Shown: piece after piece, positions 1 to 11,994 of the stretch | Layout of the letters: every line of letters starts with the position of its first letter | Numbering within the stretch: the stretch's first letter is position 1 | From: Prochlorococcus sp. AG-418-I21 | GTDB taxonomy: Bacteria > Cyanobacteriota > Cyanobacteriia > PCC-6307 > Cyanobiaceae | Assembly (NCBI GenBank): GCA_003214115.1 | Contig: QCMA01000002.1 | Span: 1 to 64,000, forward strand | Reading direction: 5' to 3' | DNA length: 64,000 nucleotides | The notes under the pieces: model-generated | What the model was told of the DNA's origin: nothing | Databases searched by the model: none | What the model saw: the letters and a program-made list of their open reading frames with translations, nothing else | Program-made: the position numbers and the translations under genes

Positions 1-309
1 TAATATTTGCGCCAATATATTTTGAGCAGCGGACGAAGGTGAATTAAAGACCTCCACAGTAACTTCCTTTATTCTTAAAATATCTTTTGCAAATCTTGCT
101 ACTTCATTAGGATGGAATTTTAAAGGATCTTTTTGATCAGTCCGAAATTCGGGATTTAATTTTCTTGGATTAAAACTAGGGTTTAGATTTCTTAAATCTG
201 TATTTGTATACCTATAGACAGAAGCTCTTGATCTATTTAAGAATTTTTGAACTTCATCAATACCTACTAATTCCTCTTCACTAGAAATATTGGAATCTAT
301 ATTTTCCAT
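1..309 (-). CDS. HTH/resolvase-like DNA-binding protein, partial (C-terminus beyond window start)
   Basis: Own translation of the minus strand from ATG at 309: MENIDSNISSEEELVGIDEVQKFLNRSRASVYRYTNTDLRNLNPSFNPRKLNPEFRTDQKDPLKFHPNEVARFAKDILRIKEV..., open to base 1; the segment VQKFLNRSRASVYRY looks like a helix-turn-helix. Confidence 0.7.
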   Translation of the reverse strand, partial: MENIDSNISSEEELVGIDEVQKFLNRSRASVYRYTNTDLRNLNPSFNPRKLNPEFRTDQKDPLKFHPNEVARFAKDILRIKEVTVEVFNSPSSAAQNILAQIL

Positions 310-331
310 AAACTTAAGAAAATGATTAAGT

Positions 332-368
332 AGTAATGAACTTTTTAAAGAGTTTGAACTTCATTACT
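332..368. repeat. Inverted repeat AGTAATGAA...TTCATTACT in divergent intergenic region
   Basis: Arms 332-340 and 360-368 are perfect reverse complements; located between the minus-strand HTH gene and proS. Confidence 0.5.
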
Positions 369-484
369 GAAGAAGTTAGCAGAAAGAATATTCATAGACT
401 AGCCGCGTTGAGGGACTCAAGACACTTTTAATTATTTTTTCATCTTAATTGATAAAATTAAATATCATCTAAGGATTTTTCTGT

Positions 485-2287
485 ATGCGCGTGACAACCT
501 CATTTCCTCTGGTGACACTTCGTGACACACCTTCTGAAGCTGAGATTATTTCACATCAATTACTCTTGAAAGCTGGATATATTCGCAGAGTTTACAGCGG
601 TATTTATGCATACATGCCTCTAATGCTAAGAGTTATTGAAAAAATATCCGCAATAATAGAGAAAGAACTTAATAGTATTGGTTGTACAAAATTACTATTA
701 CCCCAACTTCATCCTGCAGATTTATGGAAAAAAAGTGAAAGGTGGGAAGGATATACCGCAGGTGAAGGAATAATGTTTAATCTCAAAGATAGACAAGGTA
801 AAGAATTTGGTTTAGCACCAACTCACGAAGAGGTAATCACGAGTATTGCATCAGAGACCATCAACTCCTATAAGCAATTACCTCAATGTTTTTACCAAAT
901 TCAGACAAAATTTAGAGATGAAATAAGGCCAAGGTTTGGATTGATGAGAAGTAGAGAATTCATAATGAAAGATGGTTATTCTTTTCATTCTTCAGAAAAC
1001 GATCTAGCTTCTTTCTATGAAAAAGTGGGCAATGCTTATGAAAATATTTTTAAATCTTGTGGACTACAGACAGTAGGGGTTGAAGCTGATAGTGGAGCAA
1101 TTGGAGGTGCTTCATCTAAAGAATTTATGGTCACTGCTGATGCTGGGGAGGATTCCATTTTATTCACTCAAAGCGGTTCTTATGCTGCCAATATCGAAAA
1201 AGCTGTTTCTCTACCCTCTCAATCTATTCCACTAAAAGATAATATTGCAGAGTGGTTGGCAACGCCTCATCAAAAAACAATCCTAGAAGTTTGCAATAAT
1301 AACAATTTAGACCCAAGTCAGTTTATTAAAGTAGTAATATTCCTTGCACAGTTCGAAAGTAAATTTGAGATCCCAATTCTTGCATGCATAAGAGGCGATC
1401 AACACATTAATGAAGTAAAGCTTTTTAACTTAATCAATAAACTTCATCACTTGAATCTCCTTAATCTTAAAAAGATTGAAGACAAAAATACTATCGAAAA
1501 AAATCTAGTTGATTTACCCTTAGGTTTTATCGGGCCAGATTTAGATAATAAAACTATTAAAGCTAGTTCTAGTTGGAAAAAAAAATGGACAAGAATAATT
1601 GACCATTCTGCAAGTGACCTTTCAAATTTTATAAGTGGTGGGAATAAAGTTAATCTCCATAAAGTTTTTCAAAAATTTTCTTTTAATTCGAAAGACTATC
1701 TAATTGGGGATATCAGGAATGCCAAAAAAGGAGATAAAATAAGTATTTCTGATGATGAAGAACTTAAAGAAAAAAAGGGTATCGAGATTGGACATATTTT
1801 CCAACTAGGTCAAAAATATAGTGAAAAATTAAATGCAAAATTCTCTGATAAGGACGGTAAGTTAAAAAATTTATGGATGGGTTGTTACGGAATAGGCGTG
1901 ACAAGAATAGCTCAAGCGGCTATCGAACAGAATCATGATCAAAAAGGAATTTGTTGGCCTATCCAGATTTCTCCTTTTGAAGTTATTATTATCCCAACAA
2001 ACCTAAAAGATCCTATTCAAAGTGATCTTACTGAGCAAATCTATAACAACTTTTTAATTAATAAAATTGATGTCCTTCTTGATGATAGAAACGATAGAGC
2101 TGGAGTGAAATTTAAAGATGCGGAATTAATTGGTATTCCTTTTCAGATAATTATTGGCAGAGATTCTATTAATAAAGAAGTAGAACTTTTATGCAGAACA
2201 AATAATACTAAGCTTAAAATTAGTACTGATAAATTGTTAGAAACATTTATTTCCGAATCTAAAATAATGTACAATAAGAATTCTTGA
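485..2287 (+). CDS. proS: Prolyl-tRNA synthetase
   Basis: Class II aaRS motifs (LAPTHEEVIT, RPRFGLMRSREFIMKDGYSFH, WMGCYGIGVTR). Confidence 0.97.
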   Translation: MRVTTSFPLVTLRDTPSEAEIISHQLLLKAGYIRRVYSGIYAYMPLMLRVIEKISAIIEKELNSIGCTKLLLPQLHPADLWKKSERWEGYTAGEGIMFNLKDRQGKEFGLAPTHEEVITSIASETINSYKQLPQCFYQIQTKFRDEIRPRFGLMRSREFIMKDGYSFHSSENDLASFYEKVGNAYENIFKSCGLQTVGVEADSGAIGGASSKEFMVTADAGEDSILFTQSGSYAANIEKAVSLPSQSIPLKDNIAEWLATPHQKTILEVCNNNNLDPSQFIKVVIFLAQFESKFEIPILACIRGDQHINEVKLFNLINKLHHLNLLNLKKIEDKNTIEKNLVDLPLGFIGPDLDNKTIKASSSWKKKWTRIIDHSASDLSNFISGGNKVNLHKVFQKFSFNSKDYLIGDIRNAKKGDKISISDDEELKEKKGIEIGHIFQLGQKYSEKLNAKFSDKDGKLKNLWMGCYGIGVTRIAQAAIEQNHDQKGICWPIQISPFEVIIIPTNLKDPIQSDLTEQIYNNFLINKIDVLLDDRNDRAGVKFKDAELIGIPFQIIIGRDSINKEVELLCRTNNTKLKISTDKLLETFISESKIMYNKNS

Positions 2288-2313
2288 GACTTATTTTTTT
2301 TGGGAGCTAAGTT

Positions 2314-2751
2314 ATGTTACTGAAATGGACATCAAAGTTATTATTTAAGAATCTTACCAAAGCTATATCTTTTGTAATATCCTTAATTGTTGCTTTTACA
2401 ATATTTAGTTCCCCTTCCATAGCTGCAAAAACCGCCATGACAGGTGACTATACAAAGGATACAATTTCAGTTGTTAAAACATTACAAACAGCTGTTGATA
2501 CTCCAAAAGATTCTCCAAATAAAGATGAAGTAAGAAGTGAGGCTCTTACACTCATAACTGACTATATTTCCAGATATAGAAATAGAGGGATGGTGAATAA
2601 AACACAATCATTTACCACAATGCAAACAGCATTAAATGCTATGGCAGGTCATTACAAAAACTTTGCAAGTAGACCTTTACCAGATAAACTTAAAGAGCGT
2701 TTAACCAAAGAATTTTCTCTTGCTGAAAAAATGGTTCTAAGAGAAAGTTGA
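2314..2751 (+). CDS. psb27: Photosystem II assembly protein Psb27
   Basis: N-terminal signal sequence, then TGDYTKDTISVVKTLQTAV...ISRYRNRG typical of Psb27. Confidence 0.9.
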   Translation: MLLKWTSKLLFKNLTKAISFVISLIVAFTIFSSPSIAAKTAMTGDYTKDTISVVKTLQTAVDTPKDSPNKDEVRSEALTLITDYISRYRNRGMVNKTQSFTTMQTALNAMAGHYKNFASRPLPDKLKERLTKEFSLAEKMVLRES

Positions 2752-2778
2752 TACAATTCATTTACTTTTTAAAAGTAA

Positions 2779-4143
<1,365 letters not shown>

Positions 4144-4158
4144 TTTAGTTCCAAATTA

Positions 4159-5160
4159 ATGAAGGAATCCTTTAGACATTTTGAAAATAAAAAAGTTGAT
4201 CTCATTGGTCTAGGCAACGCAATAGTAGATATTATTGTAAATATTGAAGATGAGTTTCTTGAGATAAATAATCTAGATAAAGGATCAATGAATCTAATTA
4301 ATTCTGATGAATCACAGAGATTGTTAGAAAATTGCAAAGTGATCAAACAAATTTCAGGTGGGTCCTCAGCAAATACCGTTGTTTCTTTAGCAGAATTAGG
4401 AAATCATGTGCAGTTTATAGGTAGAGTGAAAAATGATCGATTTGGGAATTTCTTTTCTGACGATATAAAAAAAAGTAAAACAATATTTAATACTCCACCA
4501 ACTATTAAAGGTGCTCCAACAGCTCATTCAATCATTTTGGTTACACCTGATGCACAAAGAACTATGTGCACTTACCTAGGAGCATCTGTAGAGTTTGAAC
4601 CAAAAGACATTGACTTTACTGTAATTAAGGAAAGTAAATATTTATATTTAGAAGGATATTTATGGGACAGCGAATTAGCTAAAAAAGCTTTTATTAAAGC
4701 CGCCCAAATTGCAAAACAATCTAAAACAAAAATAATTCTTTCTTTGTCTGATTCATTTTGTGTAGATAGACATCGTGAGAGTTTCTTGGAATTAATTTAT
4801 GAATATGTAGATATTGTTTTTTGTAATGAATCCGAGGTGTTAAGCCTTTTAAAAAATGATAAATTATCAAGCTGCCAAGAAGAACTATCTTCCTTATGTG
4901 AATTAGTCATAGTAACTCTTGGAAGCAATGGTTCTCTCATAGTTAACAAAAATAATGTTGAAATAATTGAGTCAATAACGAAAGGCAAGATTATTGATAC
5001 TACAGGAGCGGGAGATATCTATGCAGGAGGATTTATCCATGGATTAATAAACAATTGTTCCCTCAAAAAATGCGGAGAGATAGCTTCAATTTGTGCGGGG
5101 CAAATAATTACGCAATTAGGATCTAGATCGGATATTGATCTTAAAGAGTTAATAAAATAG
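4159..5160 (+). CDS. PfkB-family carbohydrate/nucleoside kinase (adenosine kinase-like)
   Basis: GLGNAIVDIIV, GGSSANTVVSLAELG, DTTGAGDIYAGGF. Confidence 0.9.
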   Translation: MKESFRHFENKKVDLIGLGNAIVDIIVNIEDEFLEINNLDKGSMNLINSDESQRLLENCKVIKQISGGSSANTVVSLAELGNHVQFIGRVKNDRFGNFFSDDIKKSKTIFNTPPTIKGAPTAHSIILVTPDAQRTMCTYLGASVEFEPKDIDFTVIKESKYLYLEGYLWDSELAKKAFIKAAQIAKQSKTKIILSLSDSFCVDRHRESFLELIYEYVDIVFCNESEVLSLLKNDKLSSCQEELSSLCELVIVTLGSNGSLIVNKNNVEIIESITKGKIIDTTGAGDIYAGGFIHGLINNCSLKKCGEIASICAGQIITQLGSRSDIDLKELIK

Positions 5161-5166
5161 ATTTAA

Positions 5167-5472
5167 TCAAATAGTCTTATTCAACCAATCATAATATTTC
5201 ATCTCAGCATGATATTTTTTGTAAATAATTTGAGGGACATCATATGTGGAGTTTTTATTTACGAAAGCAATTAAACAATCTTTAAATTCTAGTTTACTTT
5301 TTATTGTAATTTCAAACTCTTTAGTTTCTTGAATATCATCATCCCACTCATAAACTGAAAAAATTTGCTTTATGGAAACACAAGCTGCAATTTTTTCTTT
5401 AATGAGTAATTTAGCCATTCGCAAAGCATTTGCGTTACTTGATTCAGTTGTGATCATAACTAATACTTCCAT
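5167..5472 (-). CDS. cutA: CutA-like divalent ion tolerance protein
   Basis: ITTESSNANALRMAKLLIKEKIAACVSIKQIFSVYEWDDDIQETKEFEITIKS. Confidence 0.88.
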   Translation of the reverse strand: MEVLVMITTESSNANALRMAKLLIKEKIAACVSIKQIFSVYEWDDDIQETKEFEITIKSKLEFKDCLIAFVNKNSTYDVPQIIYKKYHAEMKYYDWLNKTI

Positions 5473-5485
5473 AATGAATTAAACA

Positions 5486-6286
5486 TCAATAATTTGATTT
5501 AATTATGTGATTAATCAAATCCTGATATTGATTGAAAGAGTAAGAATAATCATTTTTTATTTTTGGCCTTTTAACCAAAAATAACTTCATGTTACTTCCA
5601 GAAATAATCCTTTCCCAGTTTTTCTGAGAATAACTTCCTGATTCTCTGCATAGAACATAATCTATCCCCCAAAAATCACAGAGTTTTTTTTCTAAAATTC
5701 TTTCATTATTTTTACTCGGTTCAAGTATCGCTATATTTGAATTTTTAATACATGATCCAAAAGCTTTAGTTATACTCTCATAGGTAGGAAGTACCCTTGT
5801 AAATACATTTGCCTTACAATTCATATAATAATTAGCTGTATCGCTAAGGGATCTTGAACCAATTGCCAGAAGAATGTTCTTATTTTCCAAATCAACATTA
5901 TTTATATCTTTTAAATTATCAATATGAAAAAAATTATTAGTTTTATTTATTAGAGATTTCCTCTCAAAAAGTAAGAGAGGCGTATTAATCTCTTTACATG
6001 CATTATTAAGATTTTTAGAAATTATCACTGCAAACGGATGAGTTGCATCAACAACGAATTTAATTTTATTTTTATTTATAAAATTTATTATTTGATCTTT
6101 ATTATTTAATTTACCCGTAATGATATGTAACTTTGGATTCTCAATATAAGCTTGCCCTGCTTTATAAGTTAAAACACTTGCAAAAACTGAATAATTAATT
6201 GCAAGAAGCCTATCAGCTATTTTAGGTCCATCCGAAGTTCCTGATAGGATCCAAACATTTTTGTAGCAATTTTCTTGATTCTGCAT
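5486..6286 (-). CDS. cobK: Precorrin-6x reductase (CobK/CbiJ)
   Basis: WILSGTSDGPKIADRL...VVDATHPFAVIISKN...CRESG, CobK-type motifs. Confidence 0.85.
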   Translation of the reverse strand: MQNQENCYKNVWILSGTSDGPKIADRLLAINYSVFASVLTYKAGQAYIENPKLHIITGKLNNKDQIINFINKNKIKFVVDATHPFAVIISKNLNNACKEINTPLLLFERKSLINKTNNFFHIDNLKDINNVDLENKNILLAIGSRSLSDTANYYMNCKANVFTRVLPTYESITKAFGSCIKNSNIAILEPSKNNERILEKKLCDFWGIDYVLCRESGSYSQKNWERIISGSNMKLFLVKRPKIKNDYSYSFNQYQDLINHIIKSNY

Positions 6287-6314
6287 CAGTATGTCTTTAA
6301 TTAAATAGTAAGTA

Positions 6315-6740
6315 ATGAATCATTGTTTAATTCAGGCGGTAATTAATAGCGCTCCCCAAATGAGGTATACGAAAGAAAACCAAACTCCAATTGCAGAAAT
6401 GATTGTTAATTTTAAAGGATTACGTAGTGAAGATCCAACCAGAGATCTCAAGATCATAGGATGGGGAAATATTGCCCAAGAAATGGTAGACGAACTTAAG
6501 GAGGGGCAAAATATTGTTATTGAGGGACGTCTAAAGATGAATTCTGTTACGAGAAAAGACGGAACAAAAGAAAAGCAACCAGAACTAACAGCTTCAAAGA
6601 TTCATCAAATATCGCCAGTTGATGTTTCTAAGTCTGATAAAAAAGAAAATAATGGGTCATTTGAGAATAAAGAAAGCACAAAAAACTCCAGTTGGGATAG
6701 TTCACCTTTAGTACCCGAAGTTGACGAAATACCTTTTTAA
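6315..6740 (+). CDS. ssb: Single-stranded DNA-binding protein
   Basis: OB-fold SSB sequence with acidic C-terminal tip (EVDEIPF). Confidence 0.88.
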   Translation: MNHCLIQAVINSAPQMRYTKENQTPIAEMIVNFKGLRSEDPTRDLKIIGWGNIAQEMVDELKEGQNIVIEGRLKMNSVTRKDGTKEKQPELTASKIHQISPVDVSKSDKKENNGSFENKESTKNSSWDSSPLVPEVDEIPF

Positions 6741-6741
6741 A

Positions 6742-6924
6742 TCAAATATCAACATTATTTTCTTGAACACTTATAATTAATTTGCTTATTTTTCTTTCAA
6801 GCGCGGCAAGTTCGCTTCTGATTTCTGGCCATTTACCCTTATCAAGATTTTCTAGTAGCCATGCTCTATCTTGATCAAGTTTAAAAATTAAATCTCCTTG
6901 ATTTGCAGTATTAGAATCTTGCAT
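6742..6924 (-). CDS. Small hypothetical protein (60 aa)
   Basis: Complete ORF MQDSNTANQGDLIFKLDQDRAWLLENLDKGKWPEIRSELAALERKISKLI, fits between ssb and the next gene. Confidence 0.6.
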   Translation of the reverse strand: MQDSNTANQGDLIFKLDQDRAWLLENLDKGKWPEIRSELAALERKISKLIISVQENNVDI

Positions 6925-6966
6925 AATACTTGTTAGCCCATTTAAAACTCATTCTACTAAATCAAA

Positions 6967-7497
6967 ATGAAGAAATACTTATCGCCTGGAAACTTAATCG
7001 TAACCGCTGGGGGTATATTAGCTTTTGTTGGAATGACTGCTTATTTTACAGACTCAGTGAATTTAAGTGTACCTACTTTTTTTTATGGAGTACCTATTTT
7101 CCTAATTGGTTTAGGCTTAAAGACTTCCGAAATACCCCCTGTAGAGTTATTTGACAAGACAAATTTTGCGACAAATAAATTTAATAGACCAAAAGAACTA
7201 ACAGCATTAGTTAAAGATGTTACAAGATGGAGGTATGGGATAAAAGCTCATCTTGAATCTTCATTAGAATCTTTAAATTTGTGGGACGAGGATAACCCCC
7301 CTCAATTAAAAGAAATAGAAGAAATTACAAAGGAAGAAAAAAATGGTCTCAGAATGCGTTTCGAATTAAACTCTGTCCCTCTAGAAAAATGGATTGAAAA
7401 ACAAGAAAGATTAAATAGGTTTTTCGTCAAAGGTCTTGAATCAGAATTTATTATCGACGATAATAAAAAAGAATTTGATTTTATTCTCTTTTATTGA
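6967..7497 (+). CDS. DUF2854-type membrane protein
   Basis: Two hydrophobic segments near N-terminus, then PPVELFDKTNFATNKFNRPKELTALVKDVTRWRYGIKAHLESSLESLNLW. Confidence 0.75.
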   Translation: MKKYLSPGNLIVTAGGILAFVGMTAYFTDSVNLSVPTFFYGVPIFLIGLGLKTSEIPPVELFDKTNFATNKFNRPKELTALVKDVTRWRYGIKAHLESSLESLNLWDEDNPPQLKEIEEITKEEKNGLRMRFELNSVPLEKWIEKQERLNRFFVKGLESEFIIDDNKKEFDFILFY

Positions 7498-7561
7498 ATA
7501 TAGGTATATATTTGTAAAAACCTAATTTCTCAATTCAATTAAGTTTTAATGTATTTTAATA

Positions 7562-8413
7562 ATGAATGATTCTCAAAGAGTATCAATATTAAGCGAAGCA
7601 CTTCCATATATACAAAGTTTCTCAGGTAGAAAAATTGTTATCAAGTATGGTGGTTCTGTGATGGAGAATGATAATTTAAAAAATGCTTTTTTTAGAGACA
7701 TTGCACTTTTATCAACCGTTGGGGTTTGTCCGATAGTAATTCATGGAGGTGGACCAGAGATTAATAATTGGTTAAAGAAATTAGAAATATCTCCTAAATT
7801 CGAAAATGGATTAAGAATTACTGATCAAAAAACAATGGAAATTGTCGAGATGGTTCTAATGGGTAGAATTAACAAACAAATTGTAAAAGGGATAAATAAA
7901 ACTGGATCCTTAGCTGTGGGAATATCAGGTCTTGATGGCAACTTAATTCAATCTAGAGAGCTAGGAGATGGTAGCCATGGGTTAGTGGGAGAGGTTACAA
8001 AAATCAATCCTGAGATATTAGATCCTCTTATTTCTAATGGATACATCCCAATTATTACTAGCATTGGATCAACCTTGGAGGGTATTTCCCATAACATTAA
8101 TGCAGATTTTGTTGCTGGAGAAATTGCTGCTGCAATAAATGCAGAAAAACTTATTCTTCTTACTGATACACAAGGGATTTTAAAAGAAAAAGATAATAAA
8201 AATAGTCTTGTTGAAAAAACTAATCTCAAAGAGGCAAGGGATTTTATTGATAAAAAAATTGTGACTGAAGGTATGATTCCAAAGACAGAATGCTGTATAA
8301 GAGCTTTAGCCCAAGGAGTCAAAGCAGCTCACATAATTGATGGAAGAATAGAACATTCATTACTTCTTGAGATTTTTACAAATTCCGGAATAGGTACAAT
8401 GATAGTCGCCTAA
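7562..8413 (+). CDS. argB: Acetylglutamate kinase
   Basis: [30 protein letters not shown], amino acid kinase fold. Confidence 0.96.
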   Translation: MNDSQRVSILSEALPYIQSFSGRKIVIKYGGSVMENDNLKNAFFRDIALLSTVGVCPIVIHGGGPEINNWLKKLEISPKFENGLRITDQKTMEIVEMVLMGRINKQIVKGINKTGSLAVGISGLDGNLIQSRELGDGSHGLVGEVTKINPEILDPLISNGYIPIITSIGSTLEGISHNINADFVAGEIAAAINAEKLILLTDTQGILKEKDNKNSLVEKTNLKEARDFIDKKIVTEGMIPKTECCIRALAQGVKAAHIIDGRIEHSLLLEIFTNSGIGTMIVA

Positions 8414-8416
8414 CCC

Positions 8417-9526
8417 ATGAAAACTTATGAGCAAGTTTTAGAAAAAGTAGAACTTGCTTTAGCTAAAGGTGAGTATCATTATTGCATTAAATTTCTTTTG
8501 CCCATAATCGAATCATTTCCTTTATCAAGCAAAGAGGGAGTAAATTTAAGAACAATCTTAATTACTGCTCTATGTGGTAACAACAAAAGGGAGGAGGCTA
8601 AAAGGTTTTGTAAAGAACTTCTAAAATCTTACGATAATAAGACGAGAGAAAATGCAAAATATTTGATGGAAGTTATAGACTCTCCTGACATTAAAAAGCC
8701 AGAAAATTGGAACTTACAGTTTGAAAGCGACCCATCACTCAATAAAAAATCTCTTAACTCACTGCGCAAAAAAAGAGAAGTATTGAAGAAAAAAAAATTT
8801 ATTAATATAACTGAGACACCAACTGGTGAAACAAAACCCTTTCAGAAAGGCTTTTCACTGATCATTTTTTTAATACTATTATTGTTAATTCCACTTTTAA
8901 GTGGCTGCGTAAAAATTGAGGATACCCTTGATCTTAGTGAACTTGATTCAATAACTAATAATTTAGTGATAGAGAGTAAATACATAAAGAAATTTCCTTG
9001 GCAATTAAAATTTGAAGAGAAGATGAAAGATATTTTTCCTGACGCAGAAATTGAACAAGACGAATCAACCTTTTCTTTGAAACATAAAAATCTCAATTTA
9101 GAGGATACAAAGCAAGTTCTTAAAATCACCCAAAATACAGCTGGAGAGTTAGCGGGAGAATCAACAAATATAGAAATTAATACTACTCAAAAAAACTTCA
9201 TTTTTTTTAAAAAATACTTTTACAGGTTAGATTTGGATCTAAATTCTATTAAAGGCATTGACAATTTAGAACTCATTTTCAAAATTATTCACCCTAATAA
9301 AGCTATCCTTACCGATAAAAATAATTCAAATTTAGAAATCACAAAAAATCTAATAATTTGGGATTTAAATCAAGGGCAGATAAATAGTCTTGAATTTTCT
9401 TTCTGGAGCCTCAACAAACTCTTGATTGGGATATCTATTATTTTAATAATTATAATATTGGCTTATTTATTAAGATTCTATAGATTTAAATTAGGTTCAG
9501 ATTTACCTCAACTTCCATCAAAGTAA
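8417..9526 (+). CDS. TPR-like N-terminal region fused to DUF3153-type membrane/lipoprotein domain
   Basis: Helical repeat-like N-terminus, internal hydrophobic segment ending LLSGC (Cys codon 8906-8908, residue 164), C-terminal TM. Confidence 0.7.
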   Translation: MKTYEQVLEKVELALAKGEYHYCIKFLLPIIESFPLSSKEGVNLRTILITALCGNNKREEAKRFCKELLKSYDNKTRENAKYLMEVIDSPDIKKPENWNLQFESDPSLNKKSLNSLRKKREVLKKKKFINITETPTGETKPFQKGFSLIIFLILLLLIPLLSGCVKIEDTLDLSELDSITNNLVIESKYIKKFPWQLKFEEKMKDIFPDAEIEQDESTFSLKHKNLNLEDTKQVLKITQNTAGELAGESTNIEINTTQKNFIFFKKYFYRLDLDLNSIKGIDNLELIFKIIHPNKAILTDKNNSNLEITKNLIIWDLNQGQINSLEFSFWSLNKLLIGISIILIIIILAYLLRFYRFKLGSDLPQLPSK

Positions 9527-11803
9527 TTACAACTCTGCTGGATTAACATCTATTGTTAAAAAAACATTTTTTGGAATAAGTTTCCATAATATTGATCTAT
9601 CAGGTAAAGGTATCTTTGTTCCTTCAGGACCATGTATTAATATTTGCCATCTAAATTTTTTACCGACTTTAGCTATTAAACTAGGTGCAGGACCAATTAA
9701 TTTCCAGTTATTTTTCTCACAAAAATTGAGTAGATATTTTGCTAATTTTAATGCCGTTGACTCAGTTAATTCATAATTTTCACCTGATAATTTAAGTAGG
9801 CAAATTGTGCAAAATGGAAATAAATTAGCATCCTTTCTCAATCTCGAGTTTTCAATTAAGAATCTTTCATAATCTCTTTTTTGAAGATACGAAATCACAG
9901 GGTGGTTAGGTTTATATGTTTGAAAAATTACATTCCCTTTTTTTTGTGCCCTGCCGGCCCTTCCTGCTACTTGCAAAAATAATTGTAACGATTTTTCTTC
10001 TGCTGAAATATCTGGGCGATGAAGCAATCCATCTGCTGCAATAACTACTGAAAGAGTAATATTGGGGATGTCAATACCTTTTGCCAACATCTGAGTACCG
10101 ACAAGAATATCAGCATCACCTTTAGAAAACTTTGAAAGAATATCTCTATGACCATCCTTTCCTGAAGTTGTATCTCTATCAAAGCGAAGTACTCTTAAGT
10201 CAGGAAATTCTTCATTTAAAAACTCTATTACCCTTTGCGTACCAATTCCAAAAGGTTTGAAAGCAGTTGAATGACAATCTGGGCAACGATTGATCAATCT
10301 TGATTTATGATCACACCAATGACACCTCAACCATTTTTTTCCTTGTGATCCGAGATGAACTGATAAAGGCACGTCACAGTTGGGGCAATTTATTAAATAT
10401 CCGCAATTTCTACAACTTAAAAATCCACTATGCCCCCTCCTAGGGATCAAAATAATTGCTTGCTCTTTTTTTAAGCGTAGTTGAGGAAGCAACTGTAATA
10501 ATTCATTGGAAAAAATTTTCATATTTCCCTTCTTGAACTCATCCCGCATATCAATAATTTTTATTTCAGGAGTCTCATTACTGGATATCCTTTGAATCAT
10601 TCTTACCAATTTAAAATTCTTTTCAAAAATACACTTTTTCCATGTCTTCATTGATGGGGTTGCACTCCCAAAAATTAACTTTGCAGAATTCCTTTTTACT
10701 ATTGCAATAGCAATCTCTCTTGCGTCATAGCAAGGCATAGGACTATCTTGCTTATAAGAAACATCATGTTCTTCATCCATTATTATTAATCCCAGATTTT
10801 TGATTGGAAGAAAAACTGCCGACCTTGTACCTATTACTATTAAAGGTTCATTAGCATTAATAATTTTCTTCCAAACTAAAGTTCTATGATCGGGAGAACA
10901 ATTACTATGATATTCGAAAACGACATTATTAAATCGCTTACTAAACCTATCAATAAGTTGAGGAATTAATCCAATTTCTGGGGCTAGTATCAAACAACTT
11001 TTTTTCTTAAGAAATTGATCTTCAGCAATTCTCATATACACTTCTGTTTTACCTGAACCTGTTTCGCCCCAAAGAAGTAATGCATCTCCTGGTTTCATTG
11101 TTTGAAATTCTTGAAATGCTATTTTTTGCTCATTTGTAAGATTTGGTTTTTTCGTTGCGATATTATCTTTTAAAAAGGAATTTAATTTACTATTTATATT
11201 TTTTTTTCTTTTATATTTAACAAGATAATTTTTACTGACCATTGAGTTAATTAGAGTGTAATTAAAACCAGACTTTATTAATTCACTTTGCCAATTACCT
11301 TTTTTAGATAAAGTATCCATTAAAAAAAATTCTTTTTTGGTTAATCCATTTTTCTTAATATCAAATTCTTTTTTAGTTTCAATCCATATTTGATCTTTTA
11401 AACCTTTAGAGAAATTTTTATATTTACCAATCCAGCCAGGAGGAAATGCAGTTTTAAACATTTTTAAATTACTAACCATATAAAAAGAGGCTAGGGAGTC
11501 TATCAATTCTCTCCAAGATTCATCAATTATTTTTTTCTGCAAAATACTTTCAACAAACAAATATCTTATGCTTTTTCCTCCAGTAATATTTGATTCATCA
11601 TTATTGATTGTCGAAAAGTCTTTTTTGGAGATCACCAACCCATTCAATAATCTCCCCCTTAGTCTCACACTTACAATATCTCCAACTTCTGCTCCAAGAT
11701 TATTTCCATCTAAATAGTAAAAGCTTTCATTACTACTTCCTATATCAAGCAAAATTTCCAATTTATAGGAGATATTTAATAACTGATTACTTGCCGGCTT
11801 CAA
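9527..11803 (-). CDS. priA: Primosomal protein N' (replication restart helicase)
   Basis: LLWGETGSGKTEVYM, DEEHD, Cys-rich zinc region CRNCGYLINCPNC...CHWCDH...CPDC, VAGRAGRA. Confidence 0.96.
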   Translation of the reverse strand: MKPASNQLLNISYKLEILLDIGSSNESFYYLDGNNLGAEVGDIVSVRLRGRLLNGLVISKKDFSTINNDESNITGGKSIRYLFVESILQKKIIDESWRELIDSLASFYMVSNLKMFKTAFPPGWIGKYKNFSKGLKDQIWIETKKEFDIKKNGLTKKEFFLMDTLSKKGNWQSELIKSGFNYTLINSMVSKNYLVKYKRKKNINSKLNSFLKDNIATKKPNLTNEQKIAFQEFQTMKPGDALLLWGETGSGKTEVYMRIAEDQFLKKKSCLILAPEIGLIPQLIDRFSKRFNNVVFEYHSNCSPDHRTLVWKKIINANEPLIVIGTRSAVFLPIKNLGLIIMDEEHDVSYKQDSPMPCYDAREIAIAIVKRNSAKLIFGSATPSMKTWKKCIFEKNFKLVRMIQRISSNETPEIKIIDMRDEFKKGNMKIFSNELLQLLPQLRLKKEQAIILIPRRGHSGFLSCRNCGYLINCPNCDVPLSVHLGSQGKKWLRCHWCDHKSRLINRCPDCHSTAFKPFGIGTQRVIEFLNEEFPDLRVLRFDRDTTSGKDGHRDILSKFSKGDADILVGTQMLAKGIDIPNITLSVVIAADGLLHRPDISAEEKSLQLFLQVAGRAGRAQKKGNVIFQTYKPNHPVISYLQKRDYERFLIENSRLRKDANLFPFCTICLLKLSGENYELTESTALKLAKYLLNFCEKNNWKLIGPAPSLIAKVGKKFRWQILIHGPEGTKIPLPDRSILWKLIPKNVFLTIDVNPAEL

Positions 11804-11994
11804 AACTTTTTCTTAGTATTGGATTGTTGAACATTCCACAAAGTGTTTTTTGCACATTGTAAGTATCCTGCTCTTAAGGGAGACATGAAGCTCTGATCAT
11901 TGACTTAAAATTCAAAAATGATCTGCCTGTCTGTGAAATCCCAAGACTTTTTACTTTAGGTAATCTATAACACTATTTAAATTTTTCAACAATT

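Noticed and set aside
1-309. Left-edge HTH/resolvase-like gene as a sign of a mobile element
   Set aside because: Only a DNA-binding-like part is visible, with no catalytic recombinase motif, no flanking repeats and ordinary neighbours
6930-7154. 74-aa ORF overlapping the DUF2854-type gene
   Set aside because: Different frame from the longer, better supported 6967-7497 ORF
7948-8322. 124-aa antisense ORF within argB
   Set aside because: Fully embedded opposite a strongly conserved enzyme gene, no recognisable domain
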